From NCBI RefSeq assembly GCF_003345295.1, contig NZ_CP031056.1, positions 1,736,001 to 1,800,000 on the forward strand: a stretch of DNA of 64,000 bases, read 5' to 3'. The translations under genes were made by a program, and so were the position numbers. A model generated the notes under the pieces. It was not told where the DNA came from and searched no databases. It was given only the letters and a program-made list of their open reading frames with translations. Shown piece by piece: positions 8,627 to 17,048 of the stretch. Origin of the DNA: Vibrio splendidus (lineage in GTDB: Bacteria > Pseudomonadota > Gammaproteobacteria > Enterobacterales > Vibrionaceae). Every line of letters starts with the position of its first letter. The stretch's first letter is position 1.

Positions 8627-10411
8627 CTAATCGGCAGACCATACATTCTTGAAATCTGGCCATCCCCAGTTTGTGATGGCCACGTTTTTCAAAATGCCTT
8701 GGAAACGAACTGTTTGTAGGTGATGGAACATAGGCACTAGCCAATAATCAGAAATCAACGTGGATGCAACGGGCTCCAACTCTGCCAAGTAATTAGGCAG
8801 TTCAACGGATGCTTTATGACTATCCAAGCGCTGCTTGAGCCAATCACTGTTAATCTCTCCCAAAGCAGAGTGCAAAACAGGATCATTCATCATCCACGAA
8901 AACAGCGAAGACGGGGCATTGTCATCGAGGTTCAGGTTACACAGCACCAGGTCCTCTTTTAACTCGCCACTCTGAGATAACTGCGCCAATTCTCGAAAAC
9001 TGTAGGTGTTCACCTCAACTTCCACACCATATCGTTTCAATATGTCTGAAACGCAGATGGCACATCGGTACAACGCATAATAGTCGTAAACTGCAATACT
9101 CATCTTTTTCGGCAGTTGTGCTTCTTTCGAAGGCGTTCGATACAATTTCTGCCAACTTGGCAGTATGTTTTGAGCTAAAGAGACACTGAACAAACCCTTG
9201 TTTTTTTCCAGCTGAGATAAAATAGCTTGTGGGTTGGTCAGTTCTGAAAGGTATTTTCGCTGCTCATTATTAAGCGGAGTTGCCGCTGAATTCTGATTGA
9301 ACAGGATAAACAAGCACCCATCTTCGACTCGGCTACGAAGGCCGTCTGTGTCTGCTGAAACAAGCTCCGTATCGCTTTTCCCGAGCTGATGGAAACAAGA
9401 AGAATCTTCATAAGACGAGACTTGCATTTGGCTGTCATCGAATCGAGCACTTCCCGTCATCGACTCTTCAAACTGCCAGATGGTCACTTCATCAGTCAAA
9501 GAACGACAACCATAATAGAGCTCAAATGCCGCGAGCTTGATCCGTTCATTATTGGTCTCAACCACTTTAAATGGACCGGTACCAATAACTGCATGTGACA
9601 CCGAGTTTAATGGAGACGGTTCATGGGTGACTTGCGCTGCGGGTTGAATCGAATACTTAACGCCAGCAAGTAAACCAGCAAAACCAGTATCTGCTTTGGT
9701 GAGTTGAAAGCTGACCCTCAATGGCTGCTCACTGTAAACCGAAGCAACATGGGCTAGCTCTGTCTGATAAAAAGGTAAGGTTTGCAAGGCTGAAAACAAC
9801 GAAACGAGTTGCTTGGCGTCGACGGGTTGCCCATCGTGAAAGGTTAGGCCGGGGCGCAAATAGAAAGTCCAAACCAACTTTTCAGCATCATATTCCCAAT
9901 GGTGCGCCAGTTCAGGCTTCAACTCGCCCTTACCATTACAAGTGACTAAGCAACTGAACACTTGCCTGATCAAAAAGCGTTCGCTACTGCGGTGAATATG
10001 ATGTGGGAACAGGTCTTCAAACTTACGCTTATAGGTCAATTGAACGTGAAGCAATCCTTCACGCATCGTCGCGCCAGAGGTTTCTTGAAGGAGAGAACCA
10101 AATACAGCGCGGTCATTGTCTAAAAGTGAGAGCGCTTTTTCGTACTTACCCTGCTCTATCAGTTTACCGGCAACGTGTTGAGTCAGCTGTTGATTACTAA
10201 AGCGCAAAGTCAAATTTGAACGTTGATTCCTACCGACTTTTGGCTCCCAAATTACCCATTCAGCCTGATGCATCTTGCCTAACAAAGTTCGTGCATGGCG
10301 TAAACTGGTGAACAGCTTGTCTGCGACCTCGGTTAAGGTCACCGAGTGTGAAAGATTAGGCTCAAACGAATCCAGCCTTGTGTAGTAACGCATCATGTTT
10401 AGATCAGACAA
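8627..10411 (-). CDS. SgrR-family transcriptional regulator
   Basis: 594 residues with two parts. The amino-terminal 110 or so residues form the SgrR-type DNA-binding domain (RLDSF, then TLTEVADKLFTSLRHARTLL). The rest is a periplasmic-binding-protein-like domain of the SBP_bac_5 (oligopeptide/solute) type, recognisable from LAHHWEYDAEKLVWTFYLRPG and FHDGQPVDA. There is no signal peptide, so it is a cytosolic sensor. In enteric bacteria SgrR activates the divergent dual-function RNA sgrS/sgrT under glucose-phosphate stress. Here too a small-RNA-like gene with a tiny ORF lies on the opposite strand 204 bp away, which strengthens the assignment. Whether the signal is a sugar phosphate is inference. 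Confidence 0.88.
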   Translation of the reverse strand: MSDLNMMRYYTRLDSFEPNLSHSVTLTEVADKLFTSLRHARTLLGKMHQAEWVIWEPKVGRNQRSNLTLRFSNQQLTQHVAGKLIEQGKYEKALSLLDNDRAVFGSLLQETSGATMREGLLHVQLTYKRKFEDLFPHHIHRSSERFLIRQVFSCLVTCNGKGELKPELAHHWEYDAEKLVWTFYLRPGLTFHDGQPVDAKQLVSLFSALQTLPFYQTELAHVASVYSEQPLRVSFQLTKADTGFAGLLAGVKYSIQPAAQVTHEPSPLNSVSHAVIGTGPFKVVETNNERIKLAAFELYYGCRSLTDEVTIWQFEESMTGSARFDDSQMQVSSYEDSSCFHQLGKSDTELVSADTDGLRSRVEDGCLFILFNQNSAATPLNNEQRKYLSELTNPQAILSQLEKNKGLFSVSLAQNILPSWQKLYRTPSKEAQLPKKMSIAVYDYYALYRCAICVSDILKRYGVEVEVNTYSFRELAQLSQSGELKEDLVLCNLNLDDNAPSSLFSWMMNDPVLHSALGEINSDWLKQRLDSHKASVELPNYLAELEPVASTLISDYWLVPMFHHLQTVRFQGILKNVAITNWGWPDFKNVWSAD

Positions 10412-10614
10412 ATAATGAACCTTTTTAGAAACAACCCTTCCTGATTAAGCCCATTATAAAACACATCAGTCAAAAAGTAGCGATAAAAGACAAAAACAGG
10501 AACAACTTAGTAAAAACTCATCTGTTTATTACTTCCTATTAAGTAACCATAATTAATGGGTCAACAAGGAACTTTGAGCTCCCACCAAAGCCTAATACAA
10601 GAGAAGTAATCATC

Positions 10615-10713
10615 ATGAGAAAATACTATCTTAATAAGCTAAAAAGCACCTGTAGCAAGCTCGAAAGAGAAGCACTACGAACACTTATAGAGCTATGTAA
10701 CTGGCGTTATTAG
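10615..10713 (+). CDS. 32-residue small protein inside the candidate sRNA
   Basis: ATG to TAG, 32 residues, basic (Arg/Lys/Glu-rich helix) and ending in CNWRY. It begins MRKYYLN and has a heptad-like pattern of Leu residues, compatible with one amphipathic helix and no membrane segment. AGAGAAG lies 8-9 bases upstream. The opening MR-aromatic-Y pattern recalls the start of E. coli SgrT, and its location resembles VcdP in VcdRP; both comparisons are from memory and short enough to be chance. If it is VcdP-like, it would act on a metabolic enzyme (citrate synthase is reported for VcdP). Confidence 0.55.
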   Translation: MRKYYLNKLKSTCSKLEREALRTLIELCNWRY

Positions 10714-10737
10714 TACACTTTTAAGCACCGAGTTAAC

Positions 10738-10800
10738 GCGAGTTGAGTACAACCTAATAGGCTCCTACCCCCAATATGAGTTAGGTCTCAACTCGCTTTT
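10738..10800 (+). terminator. sRNA terminator hairpin with exposed C-rich loop
   Basis: Outer arms GCGAGTTGAG (10738-10747) and CTCAACTCGC (10787-10796), inner arms ACCTAA / TTAGGT, with a 4-nt bulge on the 5' side, a 23-nt C-rich loop and four T residues after the stem. Confidence 0.85.
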
Positions 10801-11014
10801 CCATTCCAAACTCCCTCTCAACCTAGTTGTACCAATCGCTCACACATTCGATAAATTTCCGTTGTCGACTCGACAAATTTAATTCGTTTTCTTAGTTAAA
10901 CGAAAAGCCTTAAGGTTCGCCCCGAAGCAAGCAAAGAGCCTCAGAAAAACTGAAAGCTCAGCTAACAACTCATTTATTTGCAGTTACCAATCAGGTATTA
11001 ACTAAGGAAACGCC

Positions 11015-11920
11015 ATGCGTATCGCAATTCTTTCTCGCAACGAAAACCTATACTCTACTTCTCGCTTAAAAGCGGCTGGAGAAGCTCGTGGTCACCAGGT
11101 CGATGTTATCGACACGCTGCACTGTGATATAGATATCGCGAGTAACAATCCGAAGATTCGCTACATGGGTGAAGAGCTACCTCAATACGATGCTGTTATT
11201 CCACGTATTGGCGCTTCCATTACCTTTTACGGCACTGCGGTTGTTCGCCAATTCGAAATGATGGGCACTTTTTGTATCAATGAGTCAGTAGCAATCAGTC
11301 GTTCTCGCGACAAACTGCGCTCACTACAGCTGTTGTCTCGTAAAGGTATTGGCTTACCAAAAACTGGTTTCGCTAGCCGCCCAGACAAGATTCAAGACTT
11401 GATCAAAAACGTAGGTGGCGCGCCACTGGTTATCAAGCTTCTTGAAGGTACTCAAGGTATCGGCGTGGTTCTAGCAGAAACAAACAAAGCAGCTGAAAGC
11501 GTTATCGAAGCATTCATGGGCCTAAAAGCGAACATCTTGGTTCAAGAGTTCATTGAAGAAGCTAATGGCGCAGACATTCGTTGTTTTGTTGTGGGTAACA
11601 AGGTTATTGCAGCAATGAAACGCCAAGCTGGTGAGGGTGAATTCCGCTCTAACCTGCACCGTGGCGGTACAGCTCAATTGGTTAAACTAACCAAAGAAGA
11701 GCGCGCTACAGCGATCAATGCAGCTAAAATCATGGGGTTAAACCTATGTGGTGTCGATATTCTACAATCTAAGAATGGCCCTGTTGTAATGGAAGTGAAC
11801 TCTTCTCCAGGCCTAGAAGGTATCGAGAAAGCGACAGGTAAAGATGTAGCAGACATGATTTTCGGATTTATCGAGAAAAATGCAAAACCAAACGCTAACC
11901 GTACTCGTGGCAAAGGCTGA
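11015..11920 (+). CDS. rimK: Ribosomal protein S6-L-glutamate ligase RimK
   Basis: 301 residues, the standard RimK length. The amino end MRIAILSRNENLYSTSRL and the ATP-grasp core are clear: the VIKLLEGTQGIGV phosphate-binding loop around 143-155, QEFIEEANGADIRCFVVG near 182-200, GEFRSNLHRGG, and the Mg2+-binding VMEVNSSPGLEGIE near the carboxyl end. RimK adds glutamate residues to the carboxyl terminus of S6 in the cytosol, using ATP. AAGGAAA precedes the ATG. It is followed closely by a retropepsin-like gene, as in rim clusters where a protease counterbalances the ligase. Confidence 0.95.
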   Translation: MRIAILSRNENLYSTSRLKAAGEARGHQVDVIDTLHCDIDIASNNPKIRYMGEELPQYDAVIPRIGASITFYGTAVVRQFEMMGTFCINESVAISRSRDKLRSLQLLSRKGIGLPKTGFASRPDKIQDLIKNVGGAPLVIKLLEGTQGIGVVLAETNKAAESVIEAFMGLKANILVQEFIEEANGADIRCFVVGNKVIAAMKRQAGEGEFRSNLHRGGTAQLVKLTKEERATAINAAKIMGLNLCGVDILQSKNGPVVMEVNSSPGLEGIEKATGKDVADMIFGFIEKNAKPNANRTRGKG

Positions 11921-11952
11921 TTAAACGCCGTTTACTCATGATTGGAAAAAAC

Positions 11953-12381
11953 ATGAACAATAAAATGATCATAGGGAATACAGAAGCACTTTGCTTACCA
12001 GAGTTAGGGATAACTGGACTACATACGCGTGTTGATACAGGGGCTCAAACCTCTTCTCTACACGTAGACAATCTACTATGTGTAAAAACAGATGGTGAAA
12101 ACTTCGTTGAGTTCGATCTTCACCCAGACGTTTACCACCTAGAAGAGACAGTACGCTGCAAGGCGAAGCTGAAAACGAGTAAAAGAATCAAATCATCGAA
12201 CGGCGAAGTTGAACACCGTTGTGTGATTGAAACCATGCTAAAAATCGGCGGTCAGGAATGGCCTATCGATATCACACTAAGCAACCGTCAAGATATGACT
12301 TATATGATGCTGCTTGGTCGTCAAGGCATGAGTGACAAAGTGATTGTTGACCCAGCGGGCGAATTTCTAATTTCTCACTAA
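11953..12381 (+). CDS. RimB-like retropepsin/'ATP-dependent zinc protease' family protein
   Basis: 142 residues from the ATG at 11953 (GGAA upstream; a further ATG at 11938 has no site). The domain is a single retropepsin-like fold with the catalytic motif DTGAQTSSLH near residue 28 and a later LGRQGM strand. Older databases call this family ATP-dependent zinc protease, but the visible motif is that of an aspartic peptidase. It lies about 30 bp downstream of rimK and probably shares its mRNA. In Pseudomonas the equivalent RimB trims RimK-added glutamates from S6, and the same role is inferred here. Confidence 0.83.
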   Translation: MNNKMIIGNTEALCLPELGITGLHTRVDTGAQTSSLHVDNLLCVKTDGENFVEFDLHPDVYHLEETVRCKAKLKTSKRIKSSNGEVEHRCVIETMLKIGGQEWPIDITLSNRQDMTYMMLLGRQGMSDKVIVDPAGEFLISH

Positions 12382-12427
12382 TTGAACTGCTCCACAGCTC
12401 AAATAGTGAGTCAACAACGCGTATTAA

Positions 12428-12456
12428 TAAAGGCCAGTCTTTGAGACTGGCCTTTA
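12428..12456. terminator. Bidirectional intrinsic terminator
   Basis: Arms TAAAGGCCAGTCT and AGACTGGCCTTTA with a 3-nt loop, between the convergent rimB-like gene and the MBL hydrolase. It abuts the stop codon of the latter. Confidence 0.88.
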
Positions 12457-13245
12457 TTATTTATGGCGATTTTTTTTATCTTTAAACCCAAACCGCCAAA
12501 CAGATTTTACCAAACCTTTGAGTTTGATTTTAGTCACTCGCCAATGTGTCACTGGTCTTCTTGGCGCACTCATCAGCAGATGTTCAAACGCTTGCTCACT
12601 CAAGTTCACTTGTCCCCCATGCGCCACCAGCAAGGTGTCGAGCTGCATTTCATAGATACGAGATACCGACTCTCGATACTTATTGGGATGAAAAATTGGG
12701 AAAGGCGGAATCAGCTTCTTTTTGACCTCGACCATCAAGTCCGCCACATAAGCAACGCTGTGTGATGGGCAATAGACAGAGAGATCTCTATCGGTATGGC
12801 CTGGCGTTTCCAGAACCAACCAATCATCAAAGCCAGGAATGCTATCACCATCCGACAGCTTGTAATCCGGCTTCAACTTTCTTGAATACCACAGATTTGC
12901 TTTGGGCTTGCCCAATCGGTTCGCCATCCACCGTGCTAATGCCAAATCGGTCAAATGCATCAATATGCCATCGATGCCGTGGTACCAATCCTTATCTCGA
13001 TTTGCTGCCACCAAATTACAATTCGTCAGCTTTCTGAGCTTGTGCGCTGCCCCTGCGTGATCTGGATGCATGTGCGTCACAACCACTGTGTGTAGGTCGC
13101 TAAATTCACGGCCAAGATCATCTTCAATGAAAACTTTAAGATGGGGAATATCCGCTCGGCACGCACCATCAAGTAACAACAACCTGTCAGGGTACTCTAC
13201 GAGATACATGTCTTGGATATAGCCTTTGATGGTATGAAGTTGCAA
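12457..13245 (-). CDS. MBL-fold metallo-hydrolase
   Basis: 262 residues, cytosolic (no signal peptide). The zinc-binding motif HMHPDH is at 58-63, a third His ligand is in LETPGHTDRDLSVY, an Asp ligand follows in VAYVADLM, and a last His is in VAHGG, so the dinuclear site is complete. The protein belongs to the broad glyoxalase II/SMB-1-like group; the substrate is unknown. The ATG at 13245 is the first in frame. It is convergent with the rim pair and has no obvious operon partner. Confidence 0.82.
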   Translation of the reverse strand: MQLHTIKGYIQDMYLVEYPDRLLLLDGACRADIPHLKVFIEDDLGREFSDLHTVVVTHMHPDHAGAAHKLRKLTNCNLVAANRDKDWYHGIDGILMHLTDLALARWMANRLGKPKANLWYSRKLKPDYKLSDGDSIPGFDDWLVLETPGHTDRDLSVYCPSHSVAYVADLMVEVKKKLIPPFPIFHPNKYRESVSRIYEMQLDTLLVAHGGQVNLSEQAFEHLLMSAPRRPVTHWRVTKIKLKGLVKSVWRFGFKDKKNRHK

Positions 13246-13469
13246 AACCGTATTCCTATTCGTTATTCCTGCCGTTCAGAACAAATTAACAGTTCAGCAA
13301 CAAGTGGTCTAACCAGAATATAGCAAAGATCAACGAAATGTGGTTTTGTGAGTTCAAAATTACTGACACTGATAACAAAAAGATGAACCTGTTACTCGAA
13401 AAAGGTAATCACAATATTACAACCCCTTCATCATTATGATTTTTAAGAACTAAATTCAATTTAACTGAT

Positions 13470-13487
13470 TATCAATACGTATTGATA
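13470..13487. promoter_or_regulatory. 18-bp perfect palindrome upstream of the royal-jelly-family gene
   Basis: TATCAATACGTATTGATA is fully self-complementary and lies about 113 bp before the next start codon, in an otherwise AT-rich 354-bp gap with no other recognisable content. It is probably an operator for a dimeric regulator; the regulator is not identified. Confidence 0.55.
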
Positions 13488-13599
13488 TGAATAGGTTAAA
13501 GCTAATTATCAAATTTCTTTTGAAAGTGTAACAAATACAACGCTGTTGATGATTGTTAACCCATTGGTAACATTTGCGTAAATTATCAAGGGAAAGAAA

Positions 13600-14631
13600 A
13601 TGAAAAAAACAATAATCTACACCGTACTAGCGAGCGCAATTTTGTCTACTTATGCACATGCAGAGACAAAGATCACTCCAAAACAAGCTACCGTGGTCGC
13701 GACCATGACTGAACGCCCAGGTAACCCTTCGGTTACACCAGATGGGCGTTTATTGTTAAGCGTTCATCCGCTCGATCATCCAACGACTAAAGTCATCGAG
13801 TTAAGCGTGGCTGGAAATCAAACGCCATACCCGACGATGAAATATGCACAAGGTGAAAACTCTCAATTTAAGGCTGTCATTGCCATTCGTACCGATGATA
13901 ACGGAGTCGCGTGGATTCTCGATCTGGCAACTCATACCATAACGGGCTGGGATACTCGCAATGAAGCATTAGTAAAAACGATAAAAATACCTGCCTCTGT
14001 TCTAAAACCGACAAGCTTCCTACAAGACTTTGCTCTAGACCAAAAAAGACAACGTATTATCATCGCTGATATGACCCAGAACGATCTAAAAAGTGAAGCC
14101 ATTCCAGCCTTTGTAACGGTTGACCTAAAGACGGGAGAAGCGATTCGAGTGGCAGAAAACCACCCTTCTATGAAGGCCGACAGTAAAACTGGTTTTGCGT
14201 TAAACCCAATCACGATAGATCCATCTTACGAATGGGTCTATTTCGGAGCTGTCAACGGACGCACTATTTATCGAGTGAAAGCGAGTGAGTTCGATAACGA
14301 TGGAAAGACTGTCGCAGACAATATTAAAAGATACGCAGACAAACCTTATTCAGATGGTATTACTGTAGACAGTGCTCAGAACGTTTATGTTACGGATATT
14401 GAGAACAATGCAATTGGTGTGTCCACACCAAAAGGGTACCGAATTATTGCGACGCTGTCAGAGAACCAAACTTGGCCTGATGGCATGTCATTTGGTCCTG
14501 ATGGTTATGTTTATGTAACTGTCAATCAGCTGAACCGAACCGCAGCTTTAAATAACGGCAAAGATACTGGCATCAGACCATTCGAAGTCGTAAAAATCAA
14601 AGCACTGGCGACAGGAACGACCGGCCGATAA
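13600..14631 (+). CDS. Major royal jelly/yellow-family periplasmic protein
   Basis: 343 residues with a clean Sec signal peptide (cleavage after AHA, about residue 21). The mature part is a beta-propeller of the MRJP/yellow type: NPITIDPSYEWVYFGAVNG followed by TIYRV, then SDGITVD, ENQTWPDGMSFGPDG and YVTVNQLNR, all strand motifs of that family and of SMP-30-like propellers. Bacterial members are often annotated as L-dopachrome-tautomerase-related, but enzymatic activity is not established. A GGGAAAG site precedes the ATG. Monocistronic, with an 18-bp palindrome upstream and a terminator directly after the stop. Confidence 0.83.
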   Translation: MKKTIIYTVLASAILSTYAHAETKITPKQATVVATMTERPGNPSVTPDGRLLLSVHPLDHPTTKVIELSVAGNQTPYPTMKYAQGENSQFKAVIAIRTDDNGVAWILDLATHTITGWDTRNEALVKTIKIPASVLKPTSFLQDFALDQKRQRIIIADMTQNDLKSEAIPAFVTVDLKTGEAIRVAENHPSMKADSKTGFALNPITIDPSYEWVYFGAVNGRTIYRVKASEFDNDGKTVADNIKRYADKPYSDGITVDSAQNVYVTDIENNAIGVSTPKGYRIIATLSENQTWPDGMSFGPDGYVYVTVNQLNRTAALNNGKDTGIRPFEVVKIKALATGTTGR

Positions 14632-14637
14632 TCAAAC

Positions 14638-14672
14638 GAAAGTGAGCCTTTTATACTGGCTCACTTTCCTTT
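14638..14672 (+). terminator. Intrinsic terminator
   Basis: Arms GAAAGTGAGCC and GGCTCACTTTC with a 9-nt loop, followed by a T-rich run. Confidence 0.75.
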
Positions 14673-14801
14673 CTGAAGAGCCCCTTCCCTATTTCTACGA
14701 GCAAACGAAAGACATTTATCGTAACGACAAAACATGTGATTTGGTGACCTAAGTTATTCGGACTATATATGCGCCTCTAATTTATTGTCTGAGTGCTATA
14801 C

Positions 14802-15404
14802 ATGAACCAATTGATCGATGCTCTTTCTACCCAAGGTTACTTTGTTTGGGATGACTTCTTAACTCACGAAGAAGTGGTGGCATTGAGGGATTGCATTCCA
14901 GAGAACTGGAAAAAGGCTAGGATCGGCCGTAACGATGACGTAGCACGAGAAGCAACGATTCGTAGTGACAAAATTCAGTGGGTACGCCGTGATATGGGCG
15001 AACCAGCATCTCTGTTCCTAGACAAAATGGAACAAATTCGTTTAGAGGCAAACCAAGCGTTCTTTTTAGGTCTGTTCGAATACGAAGCGCACTTTGCAAA
15101 ATATGAAAAAGGTGACTTTTACCAGAAGCACTTAGACTGCTTCAAAGGCAACGAAAACCGCCGCCTGACCACAGTATTCTACATGAATGACGAATGGTCT
15201 GAGGAAGACGCAGGGGAGCTCGTGGTTTACGATTTAAAAGACAATCACATCGCGACCATTCCACCAAAGGGTGGTCGACTGTTGGTATTCTTGTCTGAAC
15301 AGTTCCCACACGAGGTACTGCCAACCAACACAGAGCGATTCAGTATCGCGGGTTGGTTCCGTATTAACGGTGTGAAAGACAACCAATTGGACATCGCACA
15401 CTAA
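14802..15404 (+). CDS. 2-oxoglutarate/Fe(II) dioxygenase, prolyl-4-hydroxylase type
   Basis: 200 residues from the ATG at 14802 (a GTG three codons earlier is also possible). The Fe(II) facial triad is seen as HLD and a distal His in FPHEVLP (residues 110, 112 and 170 counted from this start), with the 2-oxoglutarate-anchoring Arg nine residues later in ERFSIAGWF. The double-stranded beta-helix strands TTVFYMND and GELVVYD lie between. It resembles bacterial prolyl hydroxylases of the Pseudomonas PPHD type, which act on elongation factor Tu; the target here is inferred only by similarity. Monocistronic, with a strong terminator behind. Confidence 0.86.
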   Translation: MNQLIDALSTQGYFVWDDFLTHEEVVALRDCIPENWKKARIGRNDDVAREATIRSDKIQWVRRDMGEPASLFLDKMEQIRLEANQAFFLGLFEYEAHFAKYEKGDFYQKHLDCFKGNENRRLTTVFYMNDEWSEEDAGELVVYDLKDNHIATIPPKGGRLLVFLSEQFPHEVLPTNTERFSIAGWFRINGVKDNQLDIAH

Positions 15405-15431
15405 ATCTGTATCCACATCGAACCTTCTTCT

Positions 15432-15457
15432 AAGCCTCTCCATCGAGAGGCTTTTTT
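15432..15457 (+). terminator. Intrinsic terminator
   Basis: Arms AAGCCTCTC / GAGAGGCTT with a CATC loop and a T run. Confidence 0.88.
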
Positions 15458-15480
15458 ATTGAACAACAGTTGTTCAATAA
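15456..15480. promoter_or_regulatory. 25-bp perfect palindrome between terminator and ugp operon
   Basis: Arms TTATTGAACAAC and GTTGTTCAATAA flank a single A. It overlaps the T tract of the preceding terminator and lies about 210 bp upstream of ugpB. It could be an operator or a second RNA hairpin. Confidence 0.55.
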
Positions 15481-15554
15481 AACGTCTTAAAAACCGAACA
15501 TGTTCAACATCAAAGCCATCAATAACTTTACTCTTAAATAAAATCGAAACGAAT

Positions 15555-15572
15555 CTTTCATATCACTGAAAC
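15555..15572 (+). promoter_or_regulatory. Possible Pho box upstream of ugpB
   Basis: The repeat-like CTTTCAT-ATCA-CTGAAAC resembles a degenerate PhoB half-site pair (consensus CTGTCAT-4-CTGTCAY). It is weak; it is listed because ugp operons are usually PhoB-activated. Confidence 0.3.
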
Positions 15573-15691
15573 GGTTTAGCCACGTAAGTGAAATATGGCC
15601 TGTTCAAGATAGCTTCAAACGACACCCCTACCGTCTCGTTAATACTCTAATTCAATACCTCTACATAGATTTCATCCAAAAGGAAAAGAAG

Positions 15692-16984
15692 ATGAATAAG
15701 CTAATTTTGGCAGGCGTTCTTTCCGCAACAGCGGCAATGCCAGCGTTCGCAACGACTCAAGTCACTTGGTGGCACGCAATGGGCGGCCAACTTGGAGAAA
15801 CCGTCAATAAGATTGCGACTGACTTTAATGCGTCACAAGATGATTACAAGATCACGCCAATCTATAAAGGTTCATACACAGAGACCTTAACAGCGGGTAT
15901 CGCAGCATATCGAGCAGGCGAAGCTCCTAACATTCTACAAGTATTCGATGCCGGTGCTGCAACCATCATGAACGCTAAAGGCGTCGCCAAACCGGTACAA
16001 GATATTCTGGTTGAGTCTGGCTACAACTTTAATTCGAACGACTACCTAGCGGGCGTTCGTAACTTCTATGCAGACAACCAAGGCAAGATGGTTGGTATGC
16101 CTTTCAACAGTTCGACACCGGTTCTTTACTACAACAAAGATCTTCTTGCGGAAGTGGGAGCCGAAGCACCTAAAACTTATGAAGAACTCGAAGTGGTTGC
16201 TAAGAAACTGACGGCCGAAGGGCACATCGCGTTTTCTCAATCTCTAACGCCATGGATTATGTTCGAGAACTTTAAGTCTCGCCATAACCTACCAGTCTCT
16301 GACCAGAACAACGGCTACGACGGCCTGTCCACCAAAATCATGTTCAACACCAAAGATATGATGATGCACGTTAGCAAGATGAAAGAGTGGTCAGATCTAG
16401 GTTACTACAAGTATTACGGCAGCGATTGGGATGCAAACCAAACGCCTTTCGAGCGTCAAGAAGTGGCAATGTGGATGGGTTCTTCAGGTTCATTCGGTGG
16501 CTTACGTAACCGCGTACCTTTCGAGCTAGGCACAACTTACCTTCCATACTGGAAATCGGTTAACCCAGATGCCGGCTTAACCTTCATTGGTGGTGCCGCT
16601 CTGTTTGCATTAAATGGCCATGACCAGAAACAGGACAAAGGTGTTGCCGCGTTCTTTGATTACCTGACAAAGCCTGAAACTCAAGTTTACTGGCACAAAA
16701 CCACTGGCTATGTACCTGTAACAACTGCTGCCTATGAACTAGTAAAAGAGTCTGGTTACTACAAAGACCAGCCAGATGCAGAAGTGGGCGTAAAGCAGCT
16801 TAGCCTGAAATCGGGCGAGTGGACTAAAGGCTACCGCCTAGGTTATTACCCGCAGATCCGTGAAGTGATGCACCGTGAGTTCGATAACATCTTCGCAGGC
16901 CGATCTAGTGTCGAGAACAGCCTAAACAAGGTCGAAGATGAGAGCAGCAAACTACTGAAACGCTTCGCTCGAACGATGAACTAA
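15692..16984 (+). CDS. ugpB: sn-Glycerol-3-phosphate ABC transporter, periplasmic binding protein
   Basis: 430 residues with a Sec signal peptide (AFA cleavage near residue 20). The mature protein shows the UgpB/extracellular solute-binding family 1 pattern: VTWWHAMGG at the start, NILQVFDAGAATIM, GMPFNSSTPVLYYNKDLL and a late LGYYPQIREVM. It captures glycerol-3-phosphate or glycerophosphodiesters in the periplasm and delivers them to UgpAE. AAAAGGAAAAG precedes the ATG. First gene of ugpBAECQ; an RNA hairpin separates it from ugpA, which would allow higher expression of the binding protein. Confidence 0.93.
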   Translation: MNKLILAGVLSATAAMPAFATTQVTWWHAMGGQLGETVNKIATDFNASQDDYKITPIYKGSYTETLTAGIAAYRAGEAPNILQVFDAGAATIMNAKGVAKPVQDILVESGYNFNSNDYLAGVRNFYADNQGKMVGMPFNSSTPVLYYNKDLLAEVGAEAPKTYEELEVVAKKLTAEGHIAFSQSLTPWIMFENFKSRHNLPVSDQNNGYDGLSTKIMFNTKDMMMHVSKMKEWSDLGYYKYYGSDWDANQTPFERQEVAMWMGSSGSFGGLRNRVPFELGTTYLPYWKSVNPDAGLTFIGGAALFALNGHDQKQDKGVAAFFDYLTKPETQVYWHKTTGYVPVTTAAYELVKESGYYKDQPDAEVGVKQLSLKSGEWTKGYRLGYYPQIREVMHREFDNIFAGRSSVENSLNKVEDESSKLLKRFARTMN

Positions 16985-17048
16985 TTCTGCTTTTTAGCTA
17001 GAGCAGATAACTGAACTAAAGGCTTAACACACCAAAAGCCGTTAATTG

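Larger units (their letters stand above)
10548..10803 (+). ncRNA. Candidate dual-function small RNA (VcdRP/SgrS-like)
   Basis: Between the SgrR-type gene and rimK sits a compact unit: a -10-like CATAAT (10548-10553) with a weak -35 suggesting an activator, a short leader, a 32-codon ORF (10615-10713), and a strong Rho-independent hairpin ending in TTTT at 10797-10800. The hairpin loop (10758-10780) displays a C-rich segment, CTCCTACCCCC, complementary to Shine-Dalgarno-like sequence, as expected of an Hfq-dependent seed. V. cholerae VcdRP is a described dual-function RNA that pairs with PTS mRNAs through a C stretch and encodes a small protein. Identity with VcdRP is inferred from architecture, not alignment. 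The 5' end is approximate. Confidence 0.6.

Noticed and set aside
12463..13037. Plus-strand frames of 91-100 codons
   Set aside because: Shadows of the minus-strand MBL hydrolase, whose zinc motifs establish the true frame.
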